Of a DNA stretch of 64,000 nt, positions 19,014 through 28,261 are shown piece by piece. The notes beneath the pieces are model-generated. The model was given only the letters and a program-made list of their open reading frames with translations, did not search any database and was not told the origin of the DNA. Made by a program: the position numbers and the translations under genes. Source of the stretch: Bacteroidota bacterium. GTDB lineage: Bacteria > Bacteroidota > Bacteroidia > Bacteroidales > Lentimicrobiaceae. Position 1 is the first letter of the stretch; each line of letters starts with the position of its first letter. Where the stretch lies: the NCBI GenBank assembly GCA_023434665.1, contig JAEYSM010000040.1:1-64000 (forward strand), given 5' to 3'.

Positions 19014-21509
19014 ATGAGTAAACAAAATAATCTGAAGTTAAGCAACACAACCGGCCGGTATTTAATTAGTAGAATTCTCTGGTTATCATTCTTTTTTATA
19101 GCTTTTGCACTACCCGACGTTGCTGCACAAAGTCGCAGGGTAGCAGCTGCGGATGATGCTTTTAATTCTTTTCAGTATAACGTGGCAGTCAATCGTTATA
19201 AAAAGGCATATTCCAGGACTAAAAGCAGGCCTGAAAAAGACAGAATTTCTTTTCAGATGGCTGAGTGCTACAGGATGATGAATAATCATAAACGGGCTGA
19301 AGGTTTATACCGTCGTATGATAAAAAGTGATTATGCCCGGAGAAATCCTATTGCCTATCTTCATTACGCCAATACTCTTAAGGCTAACGAGAAATACGAA
19401 AATGCAAGAGAATACTATTCCATGTATGCAGAAAGTGTCCCCGATGATCCAAGAGGACCAAATGGAGTTGAATCATGTGTGAAAGCCCAGGAATGGATTG
19501 ATAATCCTACCAAATACAGTATTTCGAATGTCAAGAAGATTAATTCAAAGACCGATGACTTCGCAGCTGCATTTTCTGATAAATTCTTTAATGCAGTAAT
19601 CTTTACCTCAACCAGGGAAGGTGCTACCGGAAAAGGGCTTGATGGATGGACAGGTCAGAATTTCAGCGACTTATTCCAGGCACGCCAGGACAGAAAAGAA
19701 GAATGGAGTGAACCAGCTTTAGCCGATAATACTGGAAAAATAAACACCAACTCCAATGAGGGCACTCCGGCTTTTAATTCCAATTTCAGTACCATGTATT
19801 ACACCCAATGCGGTAACGTGGATGCTGAAAACACCAACTGCCGGATTCTGATGGTTAAGAAATCAGGCAAAGGATGGGGTGAACCCGAAGTGGTTGATCT
19901 GGGCAGCGATAGTACTGTCACCAATGGACACCCCACATTGAGTGCAGATGAACTGACACTCATTTTTTCAAGTGATCGCGAAGGCGGAAAAGGGGGAAAA
20001 GATCTTTGGATAGCAACCAGAAACTCAGTAACCGATGACTTTAAAAAACCATTGAATCTGGGTGATCTTGTTAATACTCCCGGCGATGAAGTATTCCCAT
20101 TCCTGAGAAATGATACAGTATTGTACTTTTCATCCACAGGGCACCCCGGCCTCGGCGGTCTGGATATATTTAAATCAACATTAAGAGACGGCAAGTGGAC
20201 TAAACCCATGAATATGGAAGTGCCTTTAAACTCCAGTGGCGATGATTTTGCCATGGTTTTTGTCAGTGGCGAAGACAGAGGCGTTTTCACTTCAAACCGT
20301 CGTGGCGGAAGAGGTGGTGATGATATTTATACATTCAATAATCCTCCTTTGGTATTCACTTTATCAGGAACTGTCAAGGACGATCGCACACTTCAGTTTG
20401 TGCCTTCAGCTTCAGTGAAATTAGTGGGTTCTGATGGATCATCAGTCGAAGCAAAAACCGATCCTAAAGGATTCTATTCTTTCAGTAAATCACAGATAAA
20501 AACCAACACTACTTACGAACTGACGGTTGTCAAGGAAAATTATTTTAATAAAAAGGCAAGGGAAACTACTGTGGGGCTGGAGAAAAACAAAGATTTCGTA
20601 ATAGATTTCATGCTGGAGCCAATCCCTGAAAAGCCTGTAGTTCTGCCTGACATCCTTTACGATCTGGCTAAATGGGATCTCAAACCACAATATCAGGATT
20701 CGTTGCAGGGATTGATAAAAACCCTTCTTGATAATGAAACTATAGTCATTGAGCTGGCCTCACATACCGACGCGAGAGACACTGACGAAAGAAATGATAT
20801 ACTTTCTCAACGACGAGCCGAATCGGTTGTTAATTACCTAATTGACAGAGGTATTGATCCCGCACGATTGGTTGCTAAAGGTTATGGTGAACGCGTTCCA
20901 AGGACACTTGCCAACGAGAGAAGAGCAAATGGCCATGTATTCCCTGCAGGAACTACGCTGACAGAAGAATATATCGACGCACTTCCAAATACAGAGGTAA
21001 AAGAAGCAGCACATGCTTTAAACCGCCGAACAGAGTTCAGAGTATTGAGCAAAGACTTCGTACCGAAAGCACGTAATACTCAGTTAGGTCAGCAAAAAAT
21101 TCAGATTGCTGTAAATCCTGAAGACAATATCGTTCAATTGCAGACAGGTAAAGGTGGTTCATTGATGATTCCGGTTGTGATGAATGGCATCACAGTAAGT
21201 GTTATGCTCGATCCGAATGACAGAGGCTTTATTTTCTCCCTGCCCGAAGCTCAGAAGCTTTTAACAGCAGGAACCATTACCAAGGACAGTTTCATTGGTG
21301 ATGCTACCAAAATACTGGCCGAAGGTTCCATTGCAGATAAAGCAGTGTTTAAGATCAACGAATTAAGAATTGGTCCTAAGACGGTCAACAATATTGAAGC
21401 ATCGGTTTCGCATAAATTAACTGAAGGGGTTATAATGGGAGAAAGCACTATTAATATGCTGGGCAGGTTTAAAATAGATCAGGGTAATAAACAGTTGATT
21501 TTCCAGTAA
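19014..21509 (+). CDS. PorE-like TPR/PD40/OmpA protein with C-terminal retropepsin-like domain
   Basis: This 831-residue protein has a signal anchor (about 16-38), TPR repeats (about 40-160), a PD40/WD40-like propeller (about 175-440), a carboxypeptidase regulatory-type beta domain (about 445-545), and an OmpA C-terminal peptidoglycan-binding domain (about 550-685, with SHTDARDTDERN and LSQRRAESVVNYL). This order matches PorE of the type IX secretion machinery. An extra domain (about 700-831) looks like a clan AA retropepsin: a beta strand ending VMLDPNDRG, with D733 where the catalytic Asp would be but no Thr-Gly after it, then GVIMGESTINMLGRFKID like the second retropepsin motif. That domain is probably inactive or structural. 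T9SS role is inferred from architecture. Confidence 0.82.
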   Translation: MSKQNNLKLSNTTGRYLISRILWLSFFFIAFALPDVAAQSRRVAAADDAFNSFQYNVAVNRYKKAYSRTKSRPEKDRISFQMAECYRMMNNHKRAEGLYRRMIKSDYARRNPIAYLHYANTLKANEKYENAREYYSMYAESVPDDPRGPNGVESCVKAQEWIDNPTKYSISNVKKINSKTDDFAAAFSDKFFNAVIFTSTREGATGKGLDGWTGQNFSDLFQARQDRKEEWSEPALADNTGKINTNSNEGTPAFNSNFSTMYYTQCGNVDAENTNCRILMVKKSGKGWGEPEVVDLGSDSTVTNGHPTLSADELTLIFSSDREGGKGGKDLWIATRNSVTDDFKKPLNLGDLVNTPGDEVFPFLRNDTVLYFSSTGHPGLGGLDIFKSTLRDGKWTKPMNMEVPLNSSGDDFAMVFVSGEDRGVFTSNRRGGRGGDDIYTFNNPPLVFTLSGTVKDDRTLQFVPSASVKLVGSDGSSVEAKTDPKGFYSFSKSQIKTNTTYELTVVKENYFNKKARETTVGLEKNKDFVIDFMLEPIPEKPVVLPDILYDLAKWDLKPQYQDSLQGLIKTLLDNETIVIELASHTDARDTDERNDILSQRRAESVVNYLIDRGIDPARLVAKGYGERVPRTLANERRANGHVFPAGTTLTEEYIDALPNTEVKEAAHALNRRTEFRVLSKDFVPKARNTQLGQQKIQIAVNPEDNIVQLQTGKGGSLMIPVVMNGITVSVMLDPNDRGFIFSLPEAQKLLTAGTITKDSFIGDATKILAEGSIADKAVFKINELRIGPKTVNNIEASVSHKLTEGVIMGESTINMLGRFKIDQGNKQLIFQ

Positions 21510-21531
21510 CCGCTGTCTGTATTGTAAATTT

Positions 21532-21539
21532 TAATTTTG
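21532..21539 (+). promoter_or_regulatory. purM -7-like box
   Basis: TAATTTTG ends only two bases before the purM ATG. If used, transcription would start at or just inside the start codon, so this is either a leaderless promoter or a chance match. Confidence 0.3.
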
Positions 21540-21541
21540 TT

Positions 21542-22711
21542 ATGGATCTAAATTCACGATACATCCGTCGTGGTGTTTCAGCCGATAAAGAGGATGTGCA
21601 TAATGCTATCAAAAACATCGATAAAGGAATTTTCCCTAAGGCATTCTGCAAAATAATACCTGATATTCTTGGAGATGATCCCTATTGGTGCAATATAATG
21701 CATGCAGATGGTGCAGGCACTAAATCCTCGCTGGCATATCTCTACTGGAAAGAGACTGGAGATATGAGCGTTTGGAAAGGTATAGCACAGGATGCCATTG
21801 TAATGAATACAGATGACCTCCTTTGTGTTGGAGTGACAGATAATATTTTACTTTCAAGCACCATAGGCCGTAATAAGAATTTAATTAATGGTGAGATCAT
21901 TGCCGCGATTATTAATGGGACCGAAGAATTTTTGTCTGAACTACGAAATCACGGCATAGGCATTTACTCTACAGGTGGCGAAACTGCTGATGTTGGAGAT
22001 CTGGTAAGGACCATCATTGTTGATTCCACTGTTTCTGCCCGAATTGAACGAAATAAGGTGATTTCAAACGATCGTATCCAGAGCGGAGATGTAATAGTTG
22101 GACTTTCTTCTTCAGGCAAAGCGACTTATGAAGATGAATACAATGGTGGGATGGGAAGCAATGGATTAACTTCTGCCCGTCATGATGTGCTTGACAAACA
22201 ATATGCTGCTCTTTATCCTGAGTCCTTCGACCCTGCTGTTCCACAGGATCTGATTTACAGTGGAAAAATTAATCTCACCTCACCTTCTGAGGTCGAAAAT
22301 ATGGATTGCGGTAAATTACTCTTATCGCCAACCCGTACCTATGCACCTATTGTGAAAAAATTACTTGATGAGCTCAGAGATCACATACATGGAATGGTCC
22401 ATTGCTCAGGGGGTGCTCAGACAAAAGTGCTTCACTTTGTGGAAGATCTTCATATAGTAAAGGATAATTTATTCAGCATCCCTCCTCTTTTCAGGTTAAT
22501 AAGAGAACAATCCGGAACTCCATTGTACGAAATGTATAAAGTATTCAATATGGGACACCGGATGGAGATTTACCTGCCGGAGATCTATGCTGACAGAGTG
22601 GTTGAAATCTCCGAAAGTTTTGGTGTAGAGGCCAGAATAGTCGGTTATTGCAAATCATACAAAGGCAAAAAACTTACCATTCATTCCGAAGAAGGACTGC
22701 TTGAATATTAG
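21542..22711 (+). CDS. purM: Phosphoribosylformylglycinamidine cyclo-ligase-type AIR synthase
   Basis: This 389-residue protein is of the PurM/AIR synthase superfamily in the form found in Bacteroidota. It has the N-terminal MHADGAGTKSSLAYLYW and GIAQDAIVMNTDDLLCVG motifs that build the ATP/FGAM site, and GMVHCSGGAQTKVL with the C-terminal PurM fold. The expected reaction is ATP-dependent ring closure of FGAM to AIR in purine synthesis. It is more divergent from E. coli PurM than usual, so some databases call it only 'AIR synthase-related'. It stands upstream of prfA and pyrF, all on the plus strand. Confidence 0.85.
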   Translation: MDLNSRYIRRGVSADKEDVHNAIKNIDKGIFPKAFCKIIPDILGDDPYWCNIMHADGAGTKSSLAYLYWKETGDMSVWKGIAQDAIVMNTDDLLCVGVTDNILLSSTIGRNKNLINGEIIAAIINGTEEFLSELRNHGIGIYSTGGETADVGDLVRTIIVDSTVSARIERNKVISNDRIQSGDVIVGLSSSGKATYEDEYNGGMGSNGLTSARHDVLDKQYAALYPESFDPAVPQDLIYSGKINLTSPSEVENMDCGKLLLSPTRTYAPIVKKLLDELRDHIHGMVHCSGGAQTKVLHFVEDLHIVKDNLFSIPPLFRLIREQSGTPLYEMYKVFNMGHRMEIYLPEIYADRVVEISESFGVEARIVGYCKSYKGKKLTIHSEEGLLEY

Positions 22712-22850
22712 GTACTCTTAATTACTGACTGTAGGAGGAACCTGAGGTCTCAGTACCATTCCCGGCTAAAATTTAATACCGTTTATCTGGCTGCAGCTTT
22801 TTACATAGCTATGCCGGTTTAGCCACTTCCAGAGCTGTTTGTTTTTTTTG

Positions 22851-22858
22851 TAATTTTG
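22851..22858 (+). promoter_or_regulatory. prfA promoter, -7 box
   Basis: TAATTTTG follows a T-rich run and lies 21 bases upstream of the prfA ATG. The -33 region is T-rich without a clear TTTG at standard spacing. Confidence 0.45.
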
Positions 22859-22879
22859 CACCCTTAATATTTTTTTATT

Positions 22880-23950
22880 ATGCTCGATAAGCTTGAAGCA
22901 ATATATAACCGATATCTTGAGATTGAAAAAAGCATGAATGAACCGGCTGCTATGGCCGATATGAAATCCTATATTAAGCTGAGTAAGGACTATAAAGAAC
23001 TCCAGCCTGTGGTTGAAGCTTACAAGGATTACAAGCTCGTCATGACTAATATCGACCATGCAAAAGAAATCCTCTATCAGGAAAAAGATGAGGAATTCAG
23101 GGCCATGGCAAAAGAAGAATTGAATGATCTGATTGAAAAAAGAGATCAGATGGAAGAGGATATCCGGTTGATGCTTATTCCATCCGACCCACAGGATGGT
23201 AAAAATGCCATTCTGGAAATCAGGGCAGGTACCGGAGGTGATGAGGCAAGTATTTTCGCCGGAGATCTTTACAGGATGTACACTAAATTCTGTGAAACCA
23301 AAGGCTGGAAGATAGAGCTTGTTGACTATACCGAAGGCACCGTTGGCGGATATAAGGAAATTATTCTCAATGTCAGTGGTGAGAACGTTTACGGTCAGAT
23401 GAAATATGAATCAGGCGTTCACCGTGTTCAAAGAGTTCCACAGACTGAAACACAGGGTCGTGTACATACCTCTGCTGCCTCAGTGGCTGTTTTACCTGAA
23501 GCCGATGAATTCGACGTTGATCTCAAGCAGTCTGACATCCGCAAGGATACCTATTGCTCTTCCGGTCCGGGCGGTCAGTCGGTCAACACAACCTATTCGG
23601 CTGTGAGACTTACCCATATTCCAACCGGCATTGTCGTCACTTGCCAGGACCAGAAATCTCAGCTAAAGAACTTCGAAAAAGCACTGACAGTTTTGCGTAC
23701 AAGGCTCTTCGAACAGGAGTACCAGAAATACCTTGACGAGATTTCGAAAAAAAGGAAGACCATGGTATCCACAGGTGACAGATCGGCAAAGATCAGGACA
23801 TACAACTATCCTCAAAGTCGCATCACAGATCATCGCATTAATCTTACAGTATACAATCTGACCACTTTTATGGACGGAGATATTCAGGACATGATTGATG
23901 CATTGCAATTAGCCGAAAATGCTGAGCGCTTAAAAGAAGCGGTTGGTTAA
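22880..23950 (+). CDS. prfA: Peptide chain release factor 1
   Basis: This 356-residue class I release factor reads UAA and UAG. The peptidyl-tRNA hydrolysis motif GGQ is in SSGPGGQSVNTTYSAVRLTH (about residues 226-245), and the preceding domain has the RF1-type GRVHTSAASVAVLPEADE stretch. The N-terminal coiled domain (about 1-105) is complete. There is no internal frameshift of the RF2 type. It is followed 22 bases later by pyrF, so the two are probably co-transcribed. Confidence 0.97.
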   Translation: MLDKLEAIYNRYLEIEKSMNEPAAMADMKSYIKLSKDYKELQPVVEAYKDYKLVMTNIDHAKEILYQEKDEEFRAMAKEELNDLIEKRDQMEEDIRLMLIPSDPQDGKNAILEIRAGTGGDEASIFAGDLYRMYTKFCETKGWKIELVDYTEGTVGGYKEIILNVSGENVYGQMKYESGVHRVQRVPQTETQGRVHTSAASVAVLPEADEFDVDLKQSDIRKDTYCSSGPGGQSVNTTYSAVRLTHIPTGIVVTCQDQKSQLKNFEKALTVLRTRLFEQEYQKYLDEISKKRKTMVSTGDRSAKIRTYNYPQSRITDHRINLTVYNLTTFMDGDIQDMIDALQLAENAERLKEAVG

Positions 23951-23972
23951 ACCATAAAACCTATTAATTATC

Positions 23973-24800
23973 ATGAACCGGGACCAGCTTGTTAGTTTAA
24001 TAAAAGAGAAAAAATCATACCTCTGTGTAGGTTTGGATAGTGAAATTTCAAAAATCCCCTCCCATTTATTATCCTTTGATGACCCGGTATATGAATTCAA
24101 CAAAGCTATCATTGATGCCACTATCAATTACACTGTAGCTTACAAGCCAAACCTTGCGTTCTATGAATCGCGCGGACTGAAAGGAATGGAGAGTCTGCAT
24201 AAGACAATGAAGTATCTTGATAGTCTTAAGGATCAGTGTTTTACCATTGCAGATGCCAAGCGTGGAGATATAGGAAATACATCGACACAATATGCAAAGG
24301 CTTTTTTCGATCCTTCTGTTTCAGGATTCGATTTTGATGCTGTGACCGTGGCTCCTTACATGGGCGAAGATTCAGTGAGCCCATTCCTTGCATTTGAAAA
24401 TAAATGGGTGATACTTCTTGCCCTTACATCAAACAAAGGTGCCAGCGATTTCCAGTTTATCAAAGGGGAAGATGAAACACGACTATTTGAAAGAGTGCTG
24501 AAAACCGCATCGAAATGGGGCACTGAAGAGAACCTGATGTTTGTAGTTGGTGCAACCCAGGCAACCATGCTTAAGGAAATAAGAAAAATAATACCTGATC
24601 ATTTCCTGTTAGTTCCCGGTGTTGGTGCTCAGGGAGGTAGTCTTACCGAAGTAGCTGAAAATGGGCTTAATAAGGACTGCGGATTGCTGGTCAATGCCTC
24701 AAGAAGCATCATTTTTGCTTCGTCAGGCACTGATTTTACAGAAAAAGCTGCAGCAGAAGCCAGGAGTATGCAGCAAATAATGGAGAGGACATTGATTTAA
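23973..24800 (+). CDS. pyrF: Orotidine 5'-phosphate decarboxylase (type 2)
   Basis: This 275-residue TIM-barrel enzyme makes UMP from OMP in the last step of pyrimidine synthesis. The active-site motif DAKRGDIGNTSTQYA carries the catalytic Asp-Lys-Asp array, preceded by LCVGLDSE and followed by the phosphate-binding VPGVGAQGGSL. The extended length and DAKRGDIGNT pattern are those of the type 2 subfamily. It lies 22 bases after prfA. An 11-bp tandem repeat and a bidirectional terminator follow. Confidence 0.96.
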   Translation: MNRDQLVSLIKEKKSYLCVGLDSEISKIPSHLLSFDDPVYEFNKAIIDATINYTVAYKPNLAFYESRGLKGMESLHKTMKYLDSLKDQCFTIADAKRGDIGNTSTQYAKAFFDPSVSGFDFDAVTVAPYMGEDSVSPFLAFENKWVILLALTSNKGASDFQFIKGEDETRLFERVLKTASKWGTEENLMFVVGATQATMLKEIRKIIPDHFLLVPGVGAQGGSLTEVAENGLNKDCGLLVNASRSIIFASSGTDFTEKAAAEARSMQQIMERTLI

Positions 24801-24863
24801 TCCATCTAACTTCCATTGAAGAAATAAGTTGCAATTTTAATGGTACTTTGATGGAATTGTTAT

Positions 24864-24929
24864 CCATGATGATACCATGATGATTCCATGATGATACCTT
24901 GATACTACCATGATACTACCAACATGGTA
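24864..24929. repeat. 11-bp tandem repeat, six units
   Basis: Six consecutive 11-base units begin with CC: CCATGATGATA, CCATGATGATT, CCATGATGATA, CCTTGATACTA, CCATGATACTA, CCAACATGGTA. The first three are nearly identical and the rest drift. The array lies between the convergent pyrF and ilvE genes. Confidence 0.85.
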
Positions 24930-24967
24930 CAAAGCCATATCATCTCGTGTAAATAAAACTACACTAA

Positions 24968-25000
24968 TAAAAAAAGAGGCCTTTGGAGCCTCTTTTTTTA
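24968..25000. terminator. Bidirectional terminator between pyrF and ilvE
   Basis: A-run plus GAGGC (24976-24980), loop CTTTGGA, GCCTC (24988-24992) plus a T-run. The A/T runs extend the stem on both strands. It serves ilvE on the minus strand and pyrF on the plus strand. Confidence 0.85.
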
Positions 25001-25016
25001 TTATTAATGTTTAATA

Positions 25017-26036
25017 TTATTCAACAATGTAGTTCCAGTTGAACACATCGGGTTCTTCACCATACTGAATCCCCTGAAGCCTCTTGTATAATTTGGTTGA
25101 AACCGGTCCTGCCTGTCCATCTTTACAATATGTATAAACATGTCCTGTCAGATGGTCATCAATTTTACAAATCGGCGAAATTACGGCAGCAGTACCACAA
25201 GCTCCGACTTCATCAAAACTATCGAGTTCGTTAACTTCAACCGGTCTTACCTCTACATCCATACCCATATCCTTGGCTAAGTCCATAAGGCTCTTATTTG
25301 TGATAGATGGAAGGATAGATTCTGATTTAGGAGTAATATATTTATTACCCTTGATAGCAAAGAAGTTAGCTGGTCCTGCTTCATCAATATATTTCTTTTC
25401 TTTGGCATCGAGGAAAAGAGCAGCAGCATAACCTGCAGCATGAGCTTCTTCACCGGCTGTAAGACTGGCAGCATAGTTACCACCCACTTTATATCTTCCG
25501 GTACCTTTAGGAGCGGCCCTATCGTGATCACGTGCTATCTGTACAGAAACTGGTTTAAAACCTTCTTTAAAATAAGGTCCTACAGGAGTAACGAAAACCA
25601 TAAAAAGATATTCATCAGCCGGCTTAACACCAACGCGGGCACCTGTTCCAATCAATAATGGTCTGATGTACAATGAAGCGCCTGTTCCAAAAGGAGGAAT
25701 GAATCTTTCATTGAGTTTTATGGCTTTAACAACAGCATCACGGAAAATTTCTCTGGGTACCACAGCCATCATTACTCCTTTAGCAGAGCTTTCCATTCTC
25801 ATGGCATTCTCTTCCCAACGGAATATTCTTATTTGACCGTCTTTACCCCTGAATGCTTTCATACCCTCGAAAGCTTCCTGACCATAGTGCAAAGATGAGG
25901 CGGCCATGTGCATGCTGATAAACTCGGAAGATGAAACTTCCAATTCTCCCCATTTCCCATTCCTGTAATAGCAGCGGACGTTGTAGTCTGTCTTTATATA
26001 TCCAAAAGGCAGATGACTCCAGTCTAATTCTAACAT
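25017..26036 (-). CDS. ilvE: Branched-chain amino acid aminotransferase
   Basis: This 339-residue fold-type IV PLP enzyme transfers the amino group between Val/Leu/Ile and 2-oxoglutarate. The Schiff-base lysine is K183 in RYKVGGNYAASL. Other family motifs are LHYGQEAFEGMKAF near the N-terminus, SLYIRPLLIGTG, and the cofactor-phosphate loop in the C-terminal third. Length is typical of the larger, eukaryote-like BCAT group found in Bacteroidota. It is monocistronic, convergent with pyrF and divergent from htpG. Confidence 0.95.
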   Translation of the reverse strand: MLELDWSHLPFGYIKTDYNVRCYYRNGKWGELEVSSSEFISMHMAASSLHYGQEAFEGMKAFRGKDGQIRIFRWEENAMRMESSAKGVMMAVVPREIFRDAVVKAIKLNERFIPPFGTGASLYIRPLLIGTGARVGVKPADEYLFMVFVTPVGPYFKEGFKPVSVQIARDHDRAAPKGTGRYKVGGNYAASLTAGEEAHAAGYAAALFLDAKEKKYIDEAGPANFFAIKGNKYITPKSESILPSITNKSLMDLAKDMGMDVEVRPVEVNELDSFDEVGACGTAAVISPICKIDDHLTGHVYTYCKDGQAGPVSTKLYKRLQGIQYGEEPDVFNWNYIVE

Positions 26037-26228
26037 GATATATATTTTTAGGTTTTTAAATTCACCGAAATATGAGGCTAAATTAAGAAGTTTCCATTAG
26101 TTAACAATGCATTTAATGAAATATATTTTAATATTTGAGACACGTAAAAGCGTCATTTTGGCAGAAATTTTTGATGGCACACCATTTGAGTTCCTATGCA
26201 TAAAAATAACCCTAATACATTTTAAACT

Positions 26229-28136
26229 ATGCAAACTGGGAAGATCAATGTACAAACGGAAAACATTTTTCCGATTATTAAGAAATTCCTTTATTCAGAT
26301 CACGAAATCTTTTTAAGAGAACTTATTTCAAACGCGGTTGATGCTACTCAAAAGTTAAAAGCACTGGCTGCCATGGGTCAGGTTAAAGAAGATCTGGGTG
26401 ATCTTACAATTGAAGTCATTCTCGATAAAGAAAAGAAAACCCTTACAGTTAGGGACAAGGGAATTGGAATGACGGCTGAAGAAGTAGATAAATATATCAA
26501 TCAGATTGCTTTTTCAGGTGCTGAAGAATTCGTTAAGAAATACAAAGGCAAAAGTGAAGCCGATGCTGCACAACTCATAGGCCATTTTGGATTAGGATTC
26601 TATTCGTCATTCATGGTGGCAAAAACCGTAGAGATTTTTACTAAAACCTATCGCAAAGGCCCTGGGTCCAAAGCCGTTAAATGGGAATGTGATGGCAGTC
26701 CCGATTATTCACTTACCGAAATAGAAAAAACCTCAAGGGGCACTGATATTGTCTTGCATATAGCTGATGATTCAGTTGAGTTTTTAGAAGAAGACAGAAT
26801 ACTGGGATTACTTAAAAAGTATTGTAAATTCCTACCTGTTCCTATCAGGTTTGGCAACGAAAAGAAATGGGAAAAGGTTGAGGGTGAGAAAGATGAGAAA
26901 GGCAACGATAAATATGATGAAAGAGAATACCCAAGAATTATTAACAATACCAATCCTGCATGGAAACGCAAACCATCAGAATTGACCGATGAAGACTATA
27001 AGTCTTTTTATCGTGAATTGTACCCGCTAACTTTTGAAGAGCCTTTATTTCACATCCATCTGAATGTTGATTATCCGTTTAACTTAACCGGAATATTATA
27101 CTTCCCAAAAGTTAAAAAGAACATCGAAGTTCAGAGAGAGAAGATTCAGTTGTACTCAAACCAGGTTTTCGTTACTGATTCAGTGGAAGGTATTGTACCT
27201 GACTTTTTGACTCTGATGCATGGTGTGCTGGATTCACCAGATATTCCATTGAACGTTTCCCGTTCATATCTGCAGAGCGATGCGAATGTTAAGAAGATTT
27301 CAAATCACATTATGAAAAAAGTGGCCGATAAACTTGAAGAAATCTTTAAGAATGACAGGCCTGAATTTGAAAAGAAATGGGATGATATCAAGATCTTCAT
27401 CGAATATGGTATAATCAGTGAAACCAAGTTCTGGGAGAGAGCTGAAAAATTCACCCTGCTTAAAGATACCGTAGGCAAATATTACACCTTTGAAGAGTAC
27501 AGGAATCAAATTAAAGATACTCAAACTGACAAGGATAAAAAACTGGTATACCTCTATACTTCCGACATAGTTGAGCAGCATGCTTTTCTGGAACCGATTA
27601 AGGAATTTGGCTATAATGTGCTGATTATGGACGGGGTTCTTGATAATCACTTTATCAACACACTTGAACAGAAGTTTGAAAATTCCACCTTTGTCAGGGT
27701 TGATTCAAATGTGCCCGATAAACTTATATCAAAAGAGGAACCACTGCCATCCAAGCTTACCGAGGAAGAACAAAACTCCCTCAAGCCACTGTTTGAAGAT
27801 GTGGCAGGTAAGGAGCATTATACAGTTCAGTTTGAAAGTATGAGTGAGACAAGTCTGCCAATCCAGATCACCAGACCTGAATTCATGAGACGAATGAAGG
27901 ATATGTCGATGCTGGGAGGCGGCGGAATGAGCTATATGGGAAGCCTGCCCGATAGCTTTAACCTGGTTATTAATTCCAACCATCCCTTAATCAGTAAAAT
28001 ACATGCTGAAAAAGAGGAAGAAACCAGAAAAAACATGGCAAAACAACTTATTGATATTGCTAAACTTTCACAAAACCTGTTAAAGGGCGAAGACCTTACC
28101 GGGTTTATTAAGAGGAGTATTGACATTCTGAAATAA
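26229..28136 (+). CDS. htpG: Molecular chaperone HtpG (Hsp90)
   Basis: This 635-residue Hsp90 has the N-terminal GHKL ATPase domain with ELISNAVDAT, DKGIGMT and GHFGLGFYSSFMV motifs, the middle domain with the catalytic-arginine loop region (LNVSRSYLQSD), and a C-terminal dimerisation domain. It acts in the cytoplasm on late folding clients. The MQTGKINVQTENIF start is the standard one. The 192-base upstream region shows no recognisable heat-shock operator. A hairpin terminator follows. Confidence 0.97.
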   Translation: MQTGKINVQTENIFPIIKKFLYSDHEIFLRELISNAVDATQKLKALAAMGQVKEDLGDLTIEVILDKEKKTLTVRDKGIGMTAEEVDKYINQIAFSGAEEFVKKYKGKSEADAAQLIGHFGLGFYSSFMVAKTVEIFTKTYRKGPGSKAVKWECDGSPDYSLTEIEKTSRGTDIVLHIADDSVEFLEEDRILGLLKKYCKFLPVPIRFGNEKKWEKVEGEKDEKGNDKYDEREYPRIINNTNPAWKRKPSELTDEDYKSFYRELYPLTFEEPLFHIHLNVDYPFNLTGILYFPKVKKNIEVQREKIQLYSNQVFVTDSVEGIVPDFLTLMHGVLDSPDIPLNVSRSYLQSDANVKKISNHIMKKVADKLEEIFKNDRPEFEKKWDDIKIFIEYGIISETKFWERAEKFTLLKDTVGKYYTFEEYRNQIKDTQTDKDKKLVYLYTSDIVEQHAFLEPIKEFGYNVLIMDGVLDNHFINTLEQKFENSTFVRVDSNVPDKLISKEEPLPSKLTEEEQNSLKPLFEDVAGKEHYTVQFESMSETSLPIQITRPEFMRRMKDMSMLGGGGMSYMGSLPDSFNLVINSNHPLISKIHAEKEEETRKNMAKQLIDIAKLSQNLLKGEDLTGFIKRSIDILK

Positions 28137-28151
28137 GATTTGTTTTAATGT

Positions 28152-28193
28152 CAACGCATAGCTTGTTTAAGCAGGCTATGCGTTGCTTATTTT
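28152..28193 (+). terminator. htpG terminator
   Basis: CAACGCATAGC (28152-28162) pairs perfectly with GCTATGCGTTG (28175-28185) across a 12-base loop, followed by CTTATTTT. The T-tract is imperfect. Confidence 0.7.
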
Positions 28194-28261
28194 AAATGTA
28201 ATAGTATTAGAATCTGTTTAAAAAAAGCTTAATTTTACATAACACCAAATAAACAACCTCT

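Noticed and set aside
22712..22850. Inverted repeat GGCTAAA/TTTAGCC upstream of prfA
   Set aside because: Only seven bases per arm over a 60-base span, without flanking T-tract or conserved motif; could be chance.
26107..26316. 69-codon frame upstream of htpG
   Set aside because: It overlaps the htpG start in another frame, lacks a domain and looks like chance openness in AT-rich leader DNA.
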